NCBI RefSeq assembly: GCF_004341035.1 | Contig: NZ_SLXK01000002.1 | Coordinates: 230,488 to 294,487 of the forward strand | Source of the DNA: Scopulibacillus darangshiensis | GTDB lineage: Bacteria; Bacillota; Bacilli; Bacillales; Sporolactobacillaceae | Reading direction: 5' to 3' | Length of the DNA stretch: 64,000 nt | Shown here: positions 1 to 9,322 of the stretch, in pieces | Layout: every line of letters begins with the position of its first letter | Numbering within the stretch: position 1 is the stretch's first letter | Made by a program: the position numbers and the translations under genes | Notes under the pieces: generated by a model | Database searches by the model: none | Told to the model about the DNA's origin: nothing | The model's input: only the letters and a program-made list of their open reading frames with translations

Positions 1-375
1 ATTCGTCACTGCAAGCGCACCCGCGTTAATCATCGGATTCAATGGTCTGGAAGGAACGGATTCCTCAAGTTTGGCAATGGAGTTGAACGGATCTCCTGTA
101 GGTTCCATGCCGACTTTGGAAAAGACGTATTCCACCCCATGATCCATAATCACCAGTGCTAATGTTAATATTTTTGATATACTTTGCAAAGTAAAGGTCT
201 TTTCGACATCACCCGCTGATAAGCATTTTCCGTCGAGATGATGGATTGCTATGGATAAATCCTTTGGATCGGCTTTGCCGAGAGCTGGGATATAATCGGC
301 GACCTTGCCATCAGAAGTATATGGCCTCGCTCGTTCAACAAGCTCTTCAAGCTCAGTAGACGTTTCACAATACAT
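1..375 (-). CDS. glsA: Glutaminase (partial, C-terminus outside window)
   Basis: This is the first 125 codons of a serine-dependent beta-lactamase-fold glutaminase, which hydrolyses glutamine to glutamate and ammonia. The translation contains the family signatures LQSISK (catalytic Ser-x-x-Lys, about residues 64-69) and [10 protein letters not shown] near the window edge. The chosen ATG at 375 has a good ribosome binding site (TTGGAGTG) 6-10 bases upstream. The family is about 310 residues long, so roughly 60 percent of the gene lies left of the window. A strong promoter-like sequence sits about 55 bases upstream. Assignment to the glutaminase family is secure; the specific paralogue (YbgJ- or YlaM-like) is not. 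Confidence 0.93.
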   Translation of the reverse strand, partial: MYCETSTELEELVERARPYTSDGKVADYIPALGKADPKDLSIAIHHLDGKCLSAGDVEKTFTLQSISKILTLALVIMDHGVEYVFSKVGMEPTGDPFNSIAKLEESVPSRPLNPMINAGALAVTN

Positions 376-429
376 CAAAAATCACTCCAAGCGTCGTTTC
401 TTAGTCTGTAGTTTGCATCAAAGAGCCTA

Positions 430-458
430 ATTATATAGTATTCCCAGCGATGTTTCAA
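430..458 (-). promoter_or_regulatory. Predicted sigma-A promoter of glsA
   Basis: Read on the minus strand, TTGAAA (453-458) and a perfect TATAAT (430-435) are separated by exactly 17 bases. The distance to the glutaminase start codon is about 55 bases. The rest of 376-593 shows no gene. The DUF2339 gene promoter must also lie there, but I see no equally clear candidate for it. Confidence 0.7.
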
Positions 459-593
459 TCCTGCGTCCAGGACGAAGAATTCTCGACTTCACTTCAGATA
501 TTTAAATACCATGTTTCAACATTTTTTATAATTTTTAAGAGGTTTCTTTTTGTGTACTTAGAATAATATATAGAGATCGCAAAGGGGGAAAAC

Positions 594-2255
594 ATGGAAA
601 AACGAATTGAAGAATTAGAAAAACGTGTTGATGACTTAGAACGAGAAATTGAAGCACTCAAAAATGCCTCAACGATTCGTCAGCCGTACAAAATGAGCCA
701 GAGGGGCACCGACGACAAGGGATCTGCCGCCTTGACTGACAATGGTACAAAGTCTGGTCAGGATCAAAGAGGTGCCGATGAAAAACTTAAGAAGGAACCA
801 GTTGATTTGGAAACTCTGATTGGTCAGATATGGCTTCCGAGAATCTTCATCATCGTTCTGCTGATTGGTTGTATTTTTGGTTTTAAAGTAGCGTCAGATA
901 ATCATTTATTGAGTCCCGCGATTAGAATTATTCTTGGGTATGCCGGCTCAGCGCTCCTTTTTGGCTTCGGATATTTACAAATGAAAAAAGACCGCAAAAC
1001 ACTTGGTCTCGTCCTTTTTGGCGGTATGGTTTCATTGTTCATGCTGACAACCTTTGCCGCAAACGTATTGTATCATTTTGAACCCACACCGGTTGCCTTT
1101 ATTTTAAATGTGCTGATCGTTAGTTTGGGAATTATCTTGTCCCGAATTTACCGTTCAGAGTATCTCGCTTTATTTGTTGGAATCGGGGGATTTCTTCTTC
1201 CTTTTCTAATCGAAAGTGACTCACCTAATATGTCTTTTTTTGCCGGATATGAAACATTGCTGTATATCGCCCTTTTCTTCTTTGCCTTGCAACAGCGCTA
1301 TGGGATTCTATACTATGCCTCGATTCTACTATTAAACATGACATTTCTGGTGTCCGCCTTTTTGGCTGATTTCGATGACCAGCAGCTTATCTCTATTGCA
1401 GCCGGAGTTCTTATTCAGCACGTCTGTCTATTTGGGCATAGTTTGTTAAAAAGAGAACCCTTTGTCTTTTTTCCGGCTATCATCTTTACAAGCTTTGCGT
1501 TTGTATCTTTATGGTGGGTTAGCGCATTTGAAGACCTTGTTTTCAATACGTTTTTAATTGTTGCTGGGTTGATCTATTCCGGATTTGCTGCTAAGGGGTT
1601 CCAAAGGCCGGTTTTTGCTTCAATCGCTACATTTGCCTGCTTCTTGCTAATTTTAAATTTGACCGCCTATGACCTCAAAGGGATATTCATGCTCATAGAG
1701 GGTCTCATCGCCTTTTTCATTGGTGCTCATTATCGCCTGAAACTGCAAATGATTTCCGGTCTTATTGTATATTGTCTTGGCGCCTTCATGGCTCCTCAAT
1801 ATCTTATTGATAAGCTTATATCCGAAGAATCTCTATATTGGTTGGTTGTAGCAGCTACTTTAGCACTCATTTACCGTCTGACCAAACACATGCTGGCGGC
1901 TATCTTTCTTGTGTTTGCCTTGCTCTCAATGATCAGTCAATGGGATCTTGTAATAATGGAGGGCTATACCGGAAACGCGACGCAAATGAGCCTCTCTCTT
2001 GTCTGGGCAGCATTTGCCGTATTTAGTGTTTTATATGGAAAGCTTTTTTCCCAAAAAGCCATGCGGCTTTTTGGAATTATCTTCTTGTTTTTTGTTCTGC
2101 TAAAAATCATTGTCATTGATTTGCCGATTGTCTCCCTATGGTTAAGGGCTGTTTTATTTATGGCAGTGGGTGCTGTCGGTGTCATCACCTCAAGATTTTT
2201 TTATAAAGGAAACACGCTTGCCAAAGAACAATCTGTTGGAAAAGATAAAAGCTAA
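594..2255 (+). CDS. DUF2339 family polytopic membrane protein
   Basis: A 553-residue protein whose first 25 or so residues form a heptad-rich coiled coil (MEKRIEELEKRVDDLEREIE). A polar linker follows to about residue 75, and the rest is almost entirely hydrophobic, with well over ten predicted membrane segments. This layout is typical of DUF2339 proteins, whose function is unknown. The start is supported by AAGGGGGAAA directly upstream of the ATG. The gene stands alone between the divergent glutaminase and a convergent peptidase and ends just before a shared terminator hairpin. No catalytic motif is visible. A transporter or envelope-organising role would only be a guess. Confidence 0.8.
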   Translation: MEKRIEELEKRVDDLEREIEALKNASTIRQPYKMSQRGTDDKGSAALTDNGTKSGQDQRGADEKLKKEPVDLETLIGQIWLPRIFIIVLLIGCIFGFKVASDNHLLSPAIRIILGYAGSALLFGFGYLQMKKDRKTLGLVLFGGMVSLFMLTTFAANVLYHFEPTPVAFILNVLIVSLGIILSRIYRSEYLALFVGIGGFLLPFLIESDSPNMSFFAGYETLLYIALFFFALQQRYGILYYASILLLNMTFLVSAFLADFDDQQLISIAAGVLIQHVCLFGHSLLKREPFVFFPAIIFTSFAFVSLWWVSAFEDLVFNTFLIVAGLIYSGFAAKGFQRPVFASIATFACFLLILNLTAYDLKGIFMLIEGLIAFFIGAHYRLKLQMISGLIVYCLGAFMAPQYLIDKLISEESLYWLVVAATLALIYRLTKHMLAAIFLVFALLSMISQWDLVIMEGYTGNATQMSLSLVWAAFAVFSVLYGKLFSQKAMRLFGIIFLFFVLLKIIVIDLPIVSLWLRAVLFMAVGAVGVITSRFFYKGNTLAKEQSVGKDKS

Positions 2256-2261
2256 AATCAA

Positions 2262-2298
2262 AAACCGGAGAGAGATGGTGTATTTTCTCCTCCGGTTT
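2262..2298. terminator. Terminator between convergent genes
   Basis: AAACCGGAG (2262-2270) pairs with CTCCGGTTT (2290-2298) around a 19-base loop. The sequence lies exactly between the stop codons of the DUF2339 gene and the S8 peptidase gene, with A/T tracts on both sides, so it can serve both directions. Confidence 0.75.
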
Positions 2299-2306
2299 AG
2301 ATGTCT

Positions 2307-5090
2307 TTAATTGTCTACAATAAAAGCATCAAGACTAATATCTGAATGTGTTTTTCTCCCGTGTGGCGCATGCTTGCCGCTCCATTCAATTTTTATCGTA
2401 TGGACACCCAATGGCAAATCTTTTGTAAAAATAGTTTGGTTATATTGTGTTGTCTTTGAGTAAAGGGAAGGCGAAGCAACCAATTCACCATCAATATAAA
2501 CCTTCCCTATGCCCTGTTTCTTATCTTTGTATGACTGCCATGAAATATTTGACCCGATAAATTTAAATTCCGCTGAGCCGGGATGCTTTAGTGCCTTGGC
2601 ATGAATCTGGTCATTATCCATTGATGTCCATTTGCCCTTGTAGGTGATGGCCGATGACGCATCATCGTAGGTACCAGGCCCATTTCCGCTTACAAGCGTA
2701 TAACTGCCCGTACCTTGGTAGGCATACACATCAATATAATATGTCCCCTCTTGTTTTGCGGTAAAGGTAATCGCTTCCTGCGTGCCCTCATTTTCAGAGT
2801 AAACCATCATATCTTCAAGGGATTGAATCGTTTTGGTTCCTTTATTGAACAGATAGAGATCATAATCCGTTCCCTTTTCACCGCCCAAATAAAGTGTGAT
2901 TGTCTCACCGGCCTTCATGTCAAGACTGTAGACATCATCAGTATCCGTCTTTTGATCCAATGTGCCTTTAACCTCTGGCCCCTTAAATGGCGTGCCTGGA
3001 ATATCGTTGTCGCCATCCCCATTGCTGAATGTCAGGGCTCGGTAGGCATCAACCATTTTACCGCTTTTCACCTTACCGCTAAGCGTGATCGAGGCCTTCC
3101 CGCTTTTTTGTAAAAGGCTGCTTACTTTCTCGGGTGTGAAATCGGGATGCTCACTATATAACAGTGCCGCGGCACCTGTAACATGCGGCGCAGCCATTGA
3201 TGTCCCGCTTAAATAGGCATAGGCATTGTCATAATTTTCATCTCCCGGATAGACCATATCAATCGTTGTTTGTGATTTATTATTGGAACTGATGAAATCC
3301 GCATAGCGATGGCTTGCATCATATTCTTTCCCATCATATAATGTGCCGTTTACTCCTTTCAGAGTTGGCCGTTCTCCTTCGCCAGCGACTTTAAGATGGA
3401 GAAACGATTTAACAAAATCAGATCCTTCAATGTTCCATAACGCATCGGGGCCTGTCAGCAAAAGGTTCCCGCCGTTATTAACATAACCTTCCATATTCTT
3501 TTGATCTGAATCCGTCAACGTTGTTACAATCGTCCCCCCTAAAGATTGACCCGCTGCGTCTCCGGTAAACCATATAACCGTGTCATAATCCTGAAGTATT
3601 TCAAGGGTTGGGCCATTTTGGTTCGATTTGACCGTTTTGATGTCATAAGTGATGTTGGCTGCATTCAATAATTCCTTATAAACCCCAAGATAATTGTAAT
3701 TGCCGTCAATCTGTGATTCATCATCTTGGACTACAAGCACTTTGCCGTCGGGTTTCGCACCTAAGTAATTAAGTGCTTTTGAAAAGGCATCTTTTCGTTC
3801 ATCAACCCTTTTGAAGTTTGCAAATCCGACGCCATTGAATAAAACTTTCCCTTTTCCCGCCGTGATTTCCGCGCTTGCGCCCAAGTCTTCCTGTTTTGGA
3901 AAGGAGCTGAGGATGCTTACCCCAGGTGCAGCGATATCAACGGATTCCACGCCATAGTTAGAGAAGGAAGCGAGTTCGCCGGTATTATCGACGGCCGCAA
4001 CAGATAAAATGTTAGGGCAGTCATAGCTTGCCGGATAGGAAGGACGGTTGTCCGTATTCATACCGCTGTTGCCCGCTGAGGCAACAAACAGCATTCCTGA
4101 ATCTTCAATGGCTGATTTTAAAGCGTCATCATAGTAGCCGCCGCCCCAGCTGTTATTTGATAATTTGACACCCATTTTTTTTGCGTATTCGATTGCAGTA
4201 ATCGCATCTGCTGTCGATCCGCCGTCCGGTCCCAAGAATTTAAGCGGCATAATTTTCACATGAGGGGCAACACCAATAACCCCGATGCCATTCTCTTCAC
4301 CGGCTATCGTTCCCGCAACATGAAGGCCGTGGTCATCACCATCTCCCGCATCATATACGGTGTTGTCCTTGTTATAAAAATCCCAGCCATGGACATCATC
4401 AACATAGCCATTTTTGTCATCATCAATGTTGTTATTTGGAATTTCGCCAGGATTCGTCCAAATGTTGTCTTTGATATCAGGATGATTAATATCGATGCCG
4501 GTATCAATGACGGCTACAACTAAGTCTTTGCTTCCTTGTGTGATATCCCACGCCTCGGGGGCATTGACATCGACATTCGTGATCCCGGCCTGTCCTTTAA
4601 TCGACTGTCCGGTATTATTCATGCCCCAAAGGTTATCAAACATTGGTTCTTCAGTTAGGGACATTGGATAATATTTATAGTTTGGCTGAATACTTTCAAT
4701 TTTTCCATCCTCTTTCAGCTTCTTAGCTGTATCATGATCCATCTTCACAAGCTCCTGTTTGATGGAAGGGAATTTTTTTAGCGTTTTTATTTTATAATGC
4801 GATTTAACGGATGACAGCGACTTCGTTTGCTTATATTTAACCAAATATTCATTTGGCACTGTCTTAGGACGTGCTTTCGGGCCATAATTTGGCTTTTCAA
4901 GCTTTGCCCCACTTTTGGCTTTTAATTGATGCGGCCGCTTCGTCATTAAGGTCTTCAGCTCACTCTTTCTTGGCTTGACTTCTTTTGCCGAGCTGTTTGG
5001 CGCTTTCGCCTGCGCGCCTGTTCCAAATGGCGCCATGAGTAATGCCGCTGACATAGTTAGAGCAGTAAGTGTCTTATATCCAATGGTCAT
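2307..5090 (-). CDS. Secreted subtilisin-like (S8) peptidase A with internal insert, PPC and C-terminal beta domain
   Basis: A 927-residue subtilase, presumably exported and autoprocessed. Order of parts: signal peptide (1-29), inhibitor-I9-like propeptide (about 80-140), catalytic domain with Asp196 (VAVIDTG), His254 (DDHGLHVAGT), oxyanion Asn341 (ASAGN) and nucleophile Ser631 (SGTSMAAPHV), a PPC domain (about 705-800), and a C-terminal Gal-binding-like domain (about 815-927). Residues about 397-618 are an insertion between Asn341 and Ser631 containing YDTVIWFTGD and NNGGNLLLTGPD, which resembles a class-I amidotransferase or ThuA-like Rossmann fold. The start has GGGGAGGA upstream. It lies 47 bases downstream of a paralogue of exactly the same length, so the pair is probably co-transcribed. 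The HGLHVAGT motif has Leu where Thr is usual. Confidence 0.92.
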   Translation of the reverse strand: MTIGYKTLTALTMSAALLMAPFGTGAQAKAPNSSAKEVKPRKSELKTLMTKRPHQLKAKSGAKLEKPNYGPKARPKTVPNEYLVKYKQTKSLSSVKSHYKIKTLKKFPSIKQELVKMDHDTAKKLKEDGKIESIQPNYKYYPMSLTEEPMFDNLWGMNNTGQSIKGQAGITNVDVNAPEAWDITQGSKDLVVAVIDTGIDINHPDIKDNIWTNPGEIPNNNIDDDKNGYVDDVHGWDFYNKDNTVYDAGDGDDHGLHVAGTIAGEENGIGVIGVAPHVKIMPLKFLGPDGGSTADAITAIEYAKKMGVKLSNNSWGGGYYDDALKSAIEDSGMLFVASAGNSGMNTDNRPSYPASYDCPNILSVAAVDNTGELASFSNYGVESVDIAAPGVSILSSFPKQEDLGASAEITAGKGKVLFNGVGFANFKRVDERKDAFSKALNYLGAKPDGKVLVVQDDESQIDGNYNYLGVYKELLNAANITYDIKTVKSNQNGPTLEILQDYDTVIWFTGDAAGQSLGGTIVTTLTDSDQKNMEGYVNNGGNLLLTGPDALWNIEGSDFVKSFLHLKVAGEGERPTLKGVNGTLYDGKEYDASHRYADFISSNNKSQTTIDMVYPGDENYDNAYAYLSGTSMAAPHVTGAAALLYSEHPDFTPEKVSSLLQKSGKASITLSGKVKSGKMVDAYRALTFSNGDGDNDIPGTPFKGPEVKGTLDQKTDTDDVYSLDMKAGETITLYLGGEKGTDYDLYLFNKGTKTIQSLEDMMVYSENEGTQEAITFTAKQEGTYYIDVYAYQGTGSYTLVSGNGPGTYDDASSAITYKGKWTSMDNDQIHAKALKHPGSAEFKFIGSNISWQSYKDKKQGIGKVYIDGELVASPSLYSKTTQYNQTIFTKDLPLGVHTIKIEWSGKHAPHGRKTHSDISLDAFIVDN

Positions 5091-5137
5091 GCTTTATCCT
5101 CCCCGATATATTAGTAGATTAATAATCTATAGCATCT

Positions 5138-7921
5138 CTATTGATTAGTAACGACAAATCCATCCAAACTAATATCCGCATGAGAGCGTCGTGCTTCCGG
5201 GTCCCGTTTGCCGGCCCATTCGATCCGGACAGTGTGCACGCCAAATGACACGTCTTTACTAAAAATGACCTGATCATATTGCGGTGTCTTAGAATATAAA
5301 GATGGTGCTGCGACAAGCTTGTTATCAATGTACACGTTGGCAAGTCCCTGTGTGTTGTCTTTGTAGGATTTATAAGCAATATTGGTTCCGACAAAGGTGA
5401 ATTCAGCCGTGCCGCTACTTTCTAGTTTCTTGGCATGGACATTGTCATCATCAATAGATTGCCAATCCCCTTTATAAGTTATTTTTTCAGACTTGTCATC
5501 ATATGAGCCAGGACCGTTTCCCCTGATCAATGTATAGTCGCCTGCACCATCATACGCATAGACATCGATATAGTAAGATCCTGCTTCCTTCGCCGTAAAA
5601 GTGACGGCTTCCGCAGACGTGCCTTCATTTTCCGAATAGGCCGTGATGCCGCTACTAGTATCAACGGTTTTGGCATCTCTATCAAAAACATATAGATCGT
5701 AATCGGTACCCTTTTCGCCATGCAGAGCAAGATTCAGTGTTTCACCGGCTTTTAAATCGACCTTTAACACATCATCCGTGTCATTATCCGAATCTAGGCT
5801 GTCATCAAATCTATCGTTTTTAAAAGGAATGCCTGGAATGTCATTGTTGCCATCTCCCGGATCAGCCGTAACAGCATTGTAAGCATCAACCATTTTCCCG
5901 CTCTTAACTTTTCCATCTAAATCAGCCAAGGGTTTCCCGCTTCTTTGCAATATATCGCTGACCTGTTCTGCCGTTAGATCAGGATGTTCACCCCAAACAA
6001 GCGCTGCAGCGCCTGCAACATAAGGCACAGCCATTGATGTTCCGCTGTAATACTCGTACGCGTTTGCATATGTGTTGCCAGGGTAGTACAAGTCGATCTT
6101 GGTATGTGACGGATCATTTGAAGACAATGCATCAACCCATCTGTGGTAGGCACTGTATGATGTCACACCGTCATATGCTGTGTCTTTCTTGCCCTTGGCT
6201 GTTGATTTGATCATGCCCCAGCCCCACTGATGATCAAGATGCAAGAACGATTTTACGAACTCAGAGTCATTGATTTCATCGAGTGAATCAGGGCCGGTTA
6301 ATAATAGTGACCCGCCTTCTTTTACATACGCCATAAGGTTTTGTTGGTCAGCCTCTTTAAGCGTTGTGGTGTTAAATCCTCCATTTTCTTCGCCGGTAAA
6401 CCAAATGACAGCATCATAGTTTTTCATTTTGTCGAGATTCGGGCCATCTGACCAAACGTCATCAACAGAAACAGTGTCATATGTCAATCCCGCACCATCT
6501 AACAATGCCTTATATACTGGCAAGAAGTCCGGGCTCATAAATTCATTATCATCTTCGACAAGCAAGATCTTGCTGTCTGATTTGACACCCAAGTAATCTA
6601 TGGCACGATTAAAAGCATCTTTCCGTTCAGCCGCCACTTTAAAGTTTTCAAATCCTAAATCGTTAAAAATCACTTTGCCTTTTCCTGCAGTAATCTCTGC
6701 CGCAACACCGATGTCTGCCGAAGCAGGAACGGTGCTCATTATATCTGTGCCAGGTGCAGCGATGTCTACGGAGTTTGCGCCATAATTTGAATAGGAAGCA
6801 AGTTTTCCTGAATTATCAACAGCGGCGACTGATAAAATATTTGGACTGTCAAAGCTTGCCGGATAGCTTGGCTTGTCATCAATATTCCAGCCATAGTTCC
6901 CGGCTGCTGTAACAAAGAGCATGCCCGAATTTTCAATGGCTGTTTTTAAGGCCGGGTCGTTAGGGCCAGATCCCCAGCTTGCGTTAATAATCCTAGCGCC
7001 CATTTTTTTCGCATAAGCGATCGCGTCAATTGCCATCGCGGACGTGCCGCCTTGAGGACCGAGAAATTTCAAAGGCATGACCTTAATCCTTGGGGCGATG
7101 CCGACAACCCCTTTGCCATTTTCTGATGCTGCAAGAATGCCTGTGACATGTGTGCCATGATCATCACCCTGCTTTTTATCATAGACTGTATTGTCACGAT
7201 TATAGAAATCCCAGCCGTGGACATCATCGATATAACCGTTGCCGTCATCATCGGTTCCATTATCAGGGATTTCTCCTTTGTTCGTCCAAATGCTGTCCTT
7301 TAAATCAGGATGGTTAATGTCGACGCCTGTGTCGATATCAGCAACAATAACGTCTTCGCTTCCTTTGGTGATATCCCAAGCCTTAACCGCATCAAGATCA
7401 ACATTTTCCGCCCCTTTTTGGGCATTGATCGACTGTCCGTTGTTTTCTAGTGCCCATTGTTTATTAAATAGCGGCTCGTCCGTTGTTGCCAAAGGCTTGT
7501 ACTTGTAGTTCGGCTGGATGCTTTCAACTGTTCCTTCTTCTACTAGCTTTTTGGCTGTCTTTTCAGTCATATGAATTAATTCATATTTGGGGGCGGACAG
7601 CTTTTTCAGCGTTTTCATTTTGTGGCTCTTTTTCACCTTTTTTGCTGACTTTTGATCTTTGAATTTGACGAGGTACTCGTCTTTGACTTTAGGATGCTGA
7701 CCCTTTAAGTCCAAGATTTGAGCGGCATTTTGATTATTTCTCAAGAGGGTCTTGACGCCACTTCGTTCTGGCTTGTTCCATTCACTTTTTCGCAGCTTCT
7801 GGACATGCGCTTTTGGTTTTTTGACAGTTGTTTCTGCATTCACATAGTGGCTTGCCACAGGAGATGCTAATAAAGCAGCTGATAATGCGGCGATGGACAG
7901 TGCTTTGTAACCATGCTTCAA
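5138..7921 (-). CDS. Secreted subtilisin-like (S8) peptidase B, tandem paralogue of A
   Basis: This is the upstream member of a tandem subtilase pair. I take the TTG at 7921 as start: it has AAAGGGGAA about 6 bases upstream, aligns residue for residue with the paralogue's start (LKHGYKAL versus MTIGYKTL), and gives the same 927-residue length. An in-frame ATG at 7939 is the alternative; longer N-termini are spurious. The triad is Asp197, His255 (DDHGTHVTG) and Ser629 (YSGTSMAVPYV), with oxyanion Asn342. The same amidotransferase-like insert (about 400-615, NYDAVIWFTGEENGG, KEGGSLLLTGPD) interrupts the catalytic domain. PPC and C-terminal beta domains follow. The substrate is unknown. Confidence 0.92.
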   Translation of the reverse strand: MKHGYKALSIAALSAALLASPVASHYVNAETTVKKPKAHVQKLRKSEWNKPERSGVKTLLRNNQNAAQILDLKGQHPKVKDEYLVKFKDQKSAKKVKKSHKMKTLKKLSAPKYELIHMTEKTAKKLVEEGTVESIQPNYKYKPLATTDEPLFNKQWALENNGQSINAQKGAENVDLDAVKAWDITKGSEDVIVADIDTGVDINHPDLKDSIWTNKGEIPDNGTDDDGNGYIDDVHGWDFYNRDNTVYDKKQGDDHGTHVTGILAASENGKGVVGIAPRIKVMPLKFLGPQGGTSAMAIDAIAYAKKMGARIINASWGSGPNDPALKTAIENSGMLFVTAAGNYGWNIDDKPSYPASFDSPNILSVAAVDNSGKLASYSNYGANSVDIAAPGTDIMSTVPASADIGVAAEITAGKGKVIFNDLGFENFKVAAERKDAFNRAIDYLGVKSDSKILLVEDDNEFMSPDFLPVYKALLDGAGLTYDTVSVDDVWSDGPNLDKMKNYDAVIWFTGEENGGFNTTTLKEADQQNLMAYVKEGGSLLLTGPDSLDEINDSEFVKSFLHLDHQWGWGMIKSTAKGKKDTAYDGVTSYSAYHRWVDALSSNDPSHTKIDLYYPGNTYANAYEYYSGTSMAVPYVAGAAALVWGEHPDLTAEQVSDILQRSGKPLADLDGKVKSGKMVDAYNAVTADPGDGNNDIPGIPFKNDRFDDSLDSDNDTDDVLKVDLKAGETLNLALHGEKGTDYDLYVFDRDAKTVDTSSGITAYSENEGTSAEAVTFTAKEAGSYYIDVYAYDGAGDYTLIRGNGPGSYDDKSEKITYKGDWQSIDDDNVHAKKLESSGTAEFTFVGTNIAYKSYKDNTQGLANVYIDNKLVAAPSLYSKTPQYDQVIFSKDVSFGVHTVRIEWAGKRDPEARRSHADISLDGFVVTNQ

Positions 7922-7981
7922 TTGATTTTCCCCTTTCATATTTTGATAAAATAACCTCTTTTTCATTATATTTAGATTTGA

Positions 7982-8003
7982 TAGAATTCTAATTTTGCAA
8001 AAT
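7982..8003. promoter_or_regulatory. Two abutting palindromes upstream of the subtilase pair
   Basis: TAGAATTCTA (7982-7991) and ATTTTGCAAAAT (7992-8003) are perfect palindromes placed end to end, about 60-80 bases upstream of the TTG start of peptidase B. A TATAAT-like hexamer lies slightly downstream. They could be an operator for a transition-state or nutritional regulator; the second resembles only part of a CodY box. This is inference from symmetry alone. Confidence 0.3.
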
Positions 8004-8027
8004 GCCATCAAATTTGGTTTCCTTCGT

Positions 8028-8061
8028 AAAAAATAGGCGGACTCTTTGCTGAGCCCCGCCT
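8028..8061 (-). terminator. Intrinsic terminator upstream of the subtilase promoter region
   Basis: On the minus strand AGGCGG..CTC pairs with GAG.CCGCCT and is followed by ATTTTTT. It separates the subtilase pair from the small gene at 8262-8552. Confidence 0.65.
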
Positions 8062-8120
8062 GATCAAATCGGGGTACCATCAACAAAACGCGGATTTACA
8101 ACATGAAGGAAACGAGACAT

Positions 8121-8162
8121 AGAAAATAGCCGGTCTTCACCATGCTACAGGTGAATCCGGCT
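8121..8162 (-). terminator. Second hairpin with U-run in the same intergenic region
   Basis: On the minus strand AGCCGG(A)TTCACC pairs with GGTGAAGACCGGCT with a small bulge, followed by ATTTTCT. Two terminator-like hairpins therefore stand in series between 8262 and 7921. The remaining 7940-8261 sequence shows no gene. Confidence 0.5.
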
Positions 8163-8231
8163 GATTCTCTGATTCGATGCTCCTAAACTGCTAAACCTTC
8201 GTTTTATATCGCAGAACTAAGTATCTATGAA

Positions 8232-8263
8232 TGATGATGACTTGATTTGATGATGACTTGATT
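8232..8263. repeat. Tandem duplication of a 16-bp unit at the end of a small gene
   Basis: The unit TGATGATGACTTGATT occurs twice head to tail, at 8232-8247 and 8248-8263. The second copy reaches into the stop codon of the 96-residue gene. It probably arose by replication slippage. Confidence 0.85.
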
Positions 8264-8552
8264 AATAAACAATAGTAACCGATCCACTTTCAGTTATTTG
8301 TATTTCTTGATAACTCGTAAGCCCGTCCATCCAAGTTGAATAGCCATACTCCTCTAATCTACGCATAAATGCATTATATACTGATCGATCAAGGATTAAA
8401 TGATAAAAGGACGTAGGCTCACCGATTATGTCGTCTTCCGATTCAGCCCATACAAAAGCGTCGCCAAACTTTGCCTTAAACCATTCTCTAGCATCATTAT
8501 GTGTTTTAAATTCCGGTAAAATTAATTCGATTTCTCTAATTAATTTGTTCAT
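8262..8552 (-). CDS. Hypothetical 96-residue protein
   Basis: A small soluble protein that I do not recognise. It is acidic and rich in aromatic residues, with no signal peptide or membrane segment (MNKLIREIELILPEFKTHND at the start, ITESGSVTIVY at the end). The start is well supported by AGGAGGCTAACTA before the ATG. It sits downstream of the efflux operon on the same strand but 75 bases away, so co-transcription is uncertain. The look of the protein (alpha/beta, single domain) would fit an immunity or SUKH-like protein, but no motif proves this. Confidence 0.65.
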   Translation of the reverse strand: MNKLIREIELILPEFKTHNDAREWFKAKFGDAFVWAESEDDIIGEPTSFYHLILDRSVYNAFMRRLEEYGYSTWMDGLTSYQEIQITESGSVTIVY

Positions 8553-8626
8553 TAGTTAGCCTCCTATAAATTCTTACTGACTATCCCGTTTATAGGTGAT
8601 GGCTTAATTCCCCCATTGTTTCATAG

Positions 8627-9322
8627 CTATTGAACAACTGACTCGCGTTTCTGAATAATTTTGCCGTCTTGTACATGGACGACCCTTTGTGCCCTAGACG
8701 CAATACTTGGATCATGGGTAATCATGACAATGGTTTTACCCTCTCTATTTAACTCTCGAAAGAAATCAAGAACTTCTATACCTGTTTTCTGATCGAGTGC
8801 ACCAGTCGGCTCATCCGCTAGAATGAGAGGACATTCACCGATTAAAGCGCGGGCAATAGCCACACGCTGCTGCTGCCCACCTGAAAGTTCATTTGGACGG
8901 TGATGGCTTCTTTCGCTCAGCCCCACTCGATGAAGCGTTTGCATGGCCTTTTTCTTTGCCGTTTTATAATTCTCCCCATGTAGTAAAAGAGGCAAAGCTA
9001 CATTGTATAGAGCTGTATACTTTGAAATAAGGTTAAACTTTTGAAAAACAAATCCTATTTTCTCATTTCTAATTTTTGCATAGTCCTTTTCAGATTGATT
9101 GTTTATATCAACGCCATCAAGATGGTAGCTTCCACTATCAAGTGTATCAATCAGACCAATAATATTCATTAGTGTGGTTTTACCTGATCCAGAAGGTCCA
9201 AGTATAGCGACAAATTCACCTTGTTCAACCGTAAGAGAGACTTCCTTAAGGACGGTTAACTTACTTTCACCTTTACCGTAGGACTTAGATACATTCGATA
9301 TCTCAATTACCAGTGTTGTCAC
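8627..9322 (-). CDS. ABC transporter ATP-binding protein (MacB/LolD-like)
   Basis: A 231-residue ATPase with Walker [11 protein letters not shown]-loop [11 protein letters not shown] signature LSGGQQQRV, Walker [13 protein letters not shown] and switch His (ITHDPS). This is the type that pairs with FtsX/MacB-type permeases and drives export or mechanotransmission across the membrane rather than import. Its ATG overlaps the stop of the preceding lipoprotein gene by 4 bases, indicating translational coupling. It is the last gene of the adaptor-permease-lipoprotein-ATPase operon. The closest familiar arrangements are YknXYZ and YvrPON of B. subtilis. Confidence 0.93.
   Translation of the reverse strand: MTTLVIEISNVSKSYGKGESKLTVLKEVSLTVEQGEFVAILGPSGSGKTTLMNIIGLIDTLDSGSYHLDGVDINNQSEKDYAKIRNEKIGFVFQKFNLISKYTALYNVALPLLLHGENYKTAKKKAMQTLHRVGLSERSHHRPNELSGGQQQRVAIARALIGECPLILADEPTGALDQKTGIEVLDFFRELNREGKTIVMITHDPSIASRAQRVVHVQDGKIIQKRESVVQ

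Noticed and set aside
2715-3113. Long antisense frames inside the subtilases, bkd and other genes
   Set aside because: They lie opposite strongly supported genes, lack ribosome binding sites and encode no recognisable domain.
7992-8003. CodY box upstream of the subtilases
   Set aside because: ATTTTGCAAAAT has the AT arms but lacks the central C-W-G of AATTTTCWGAAAATT; only a generic palindrome is reported.
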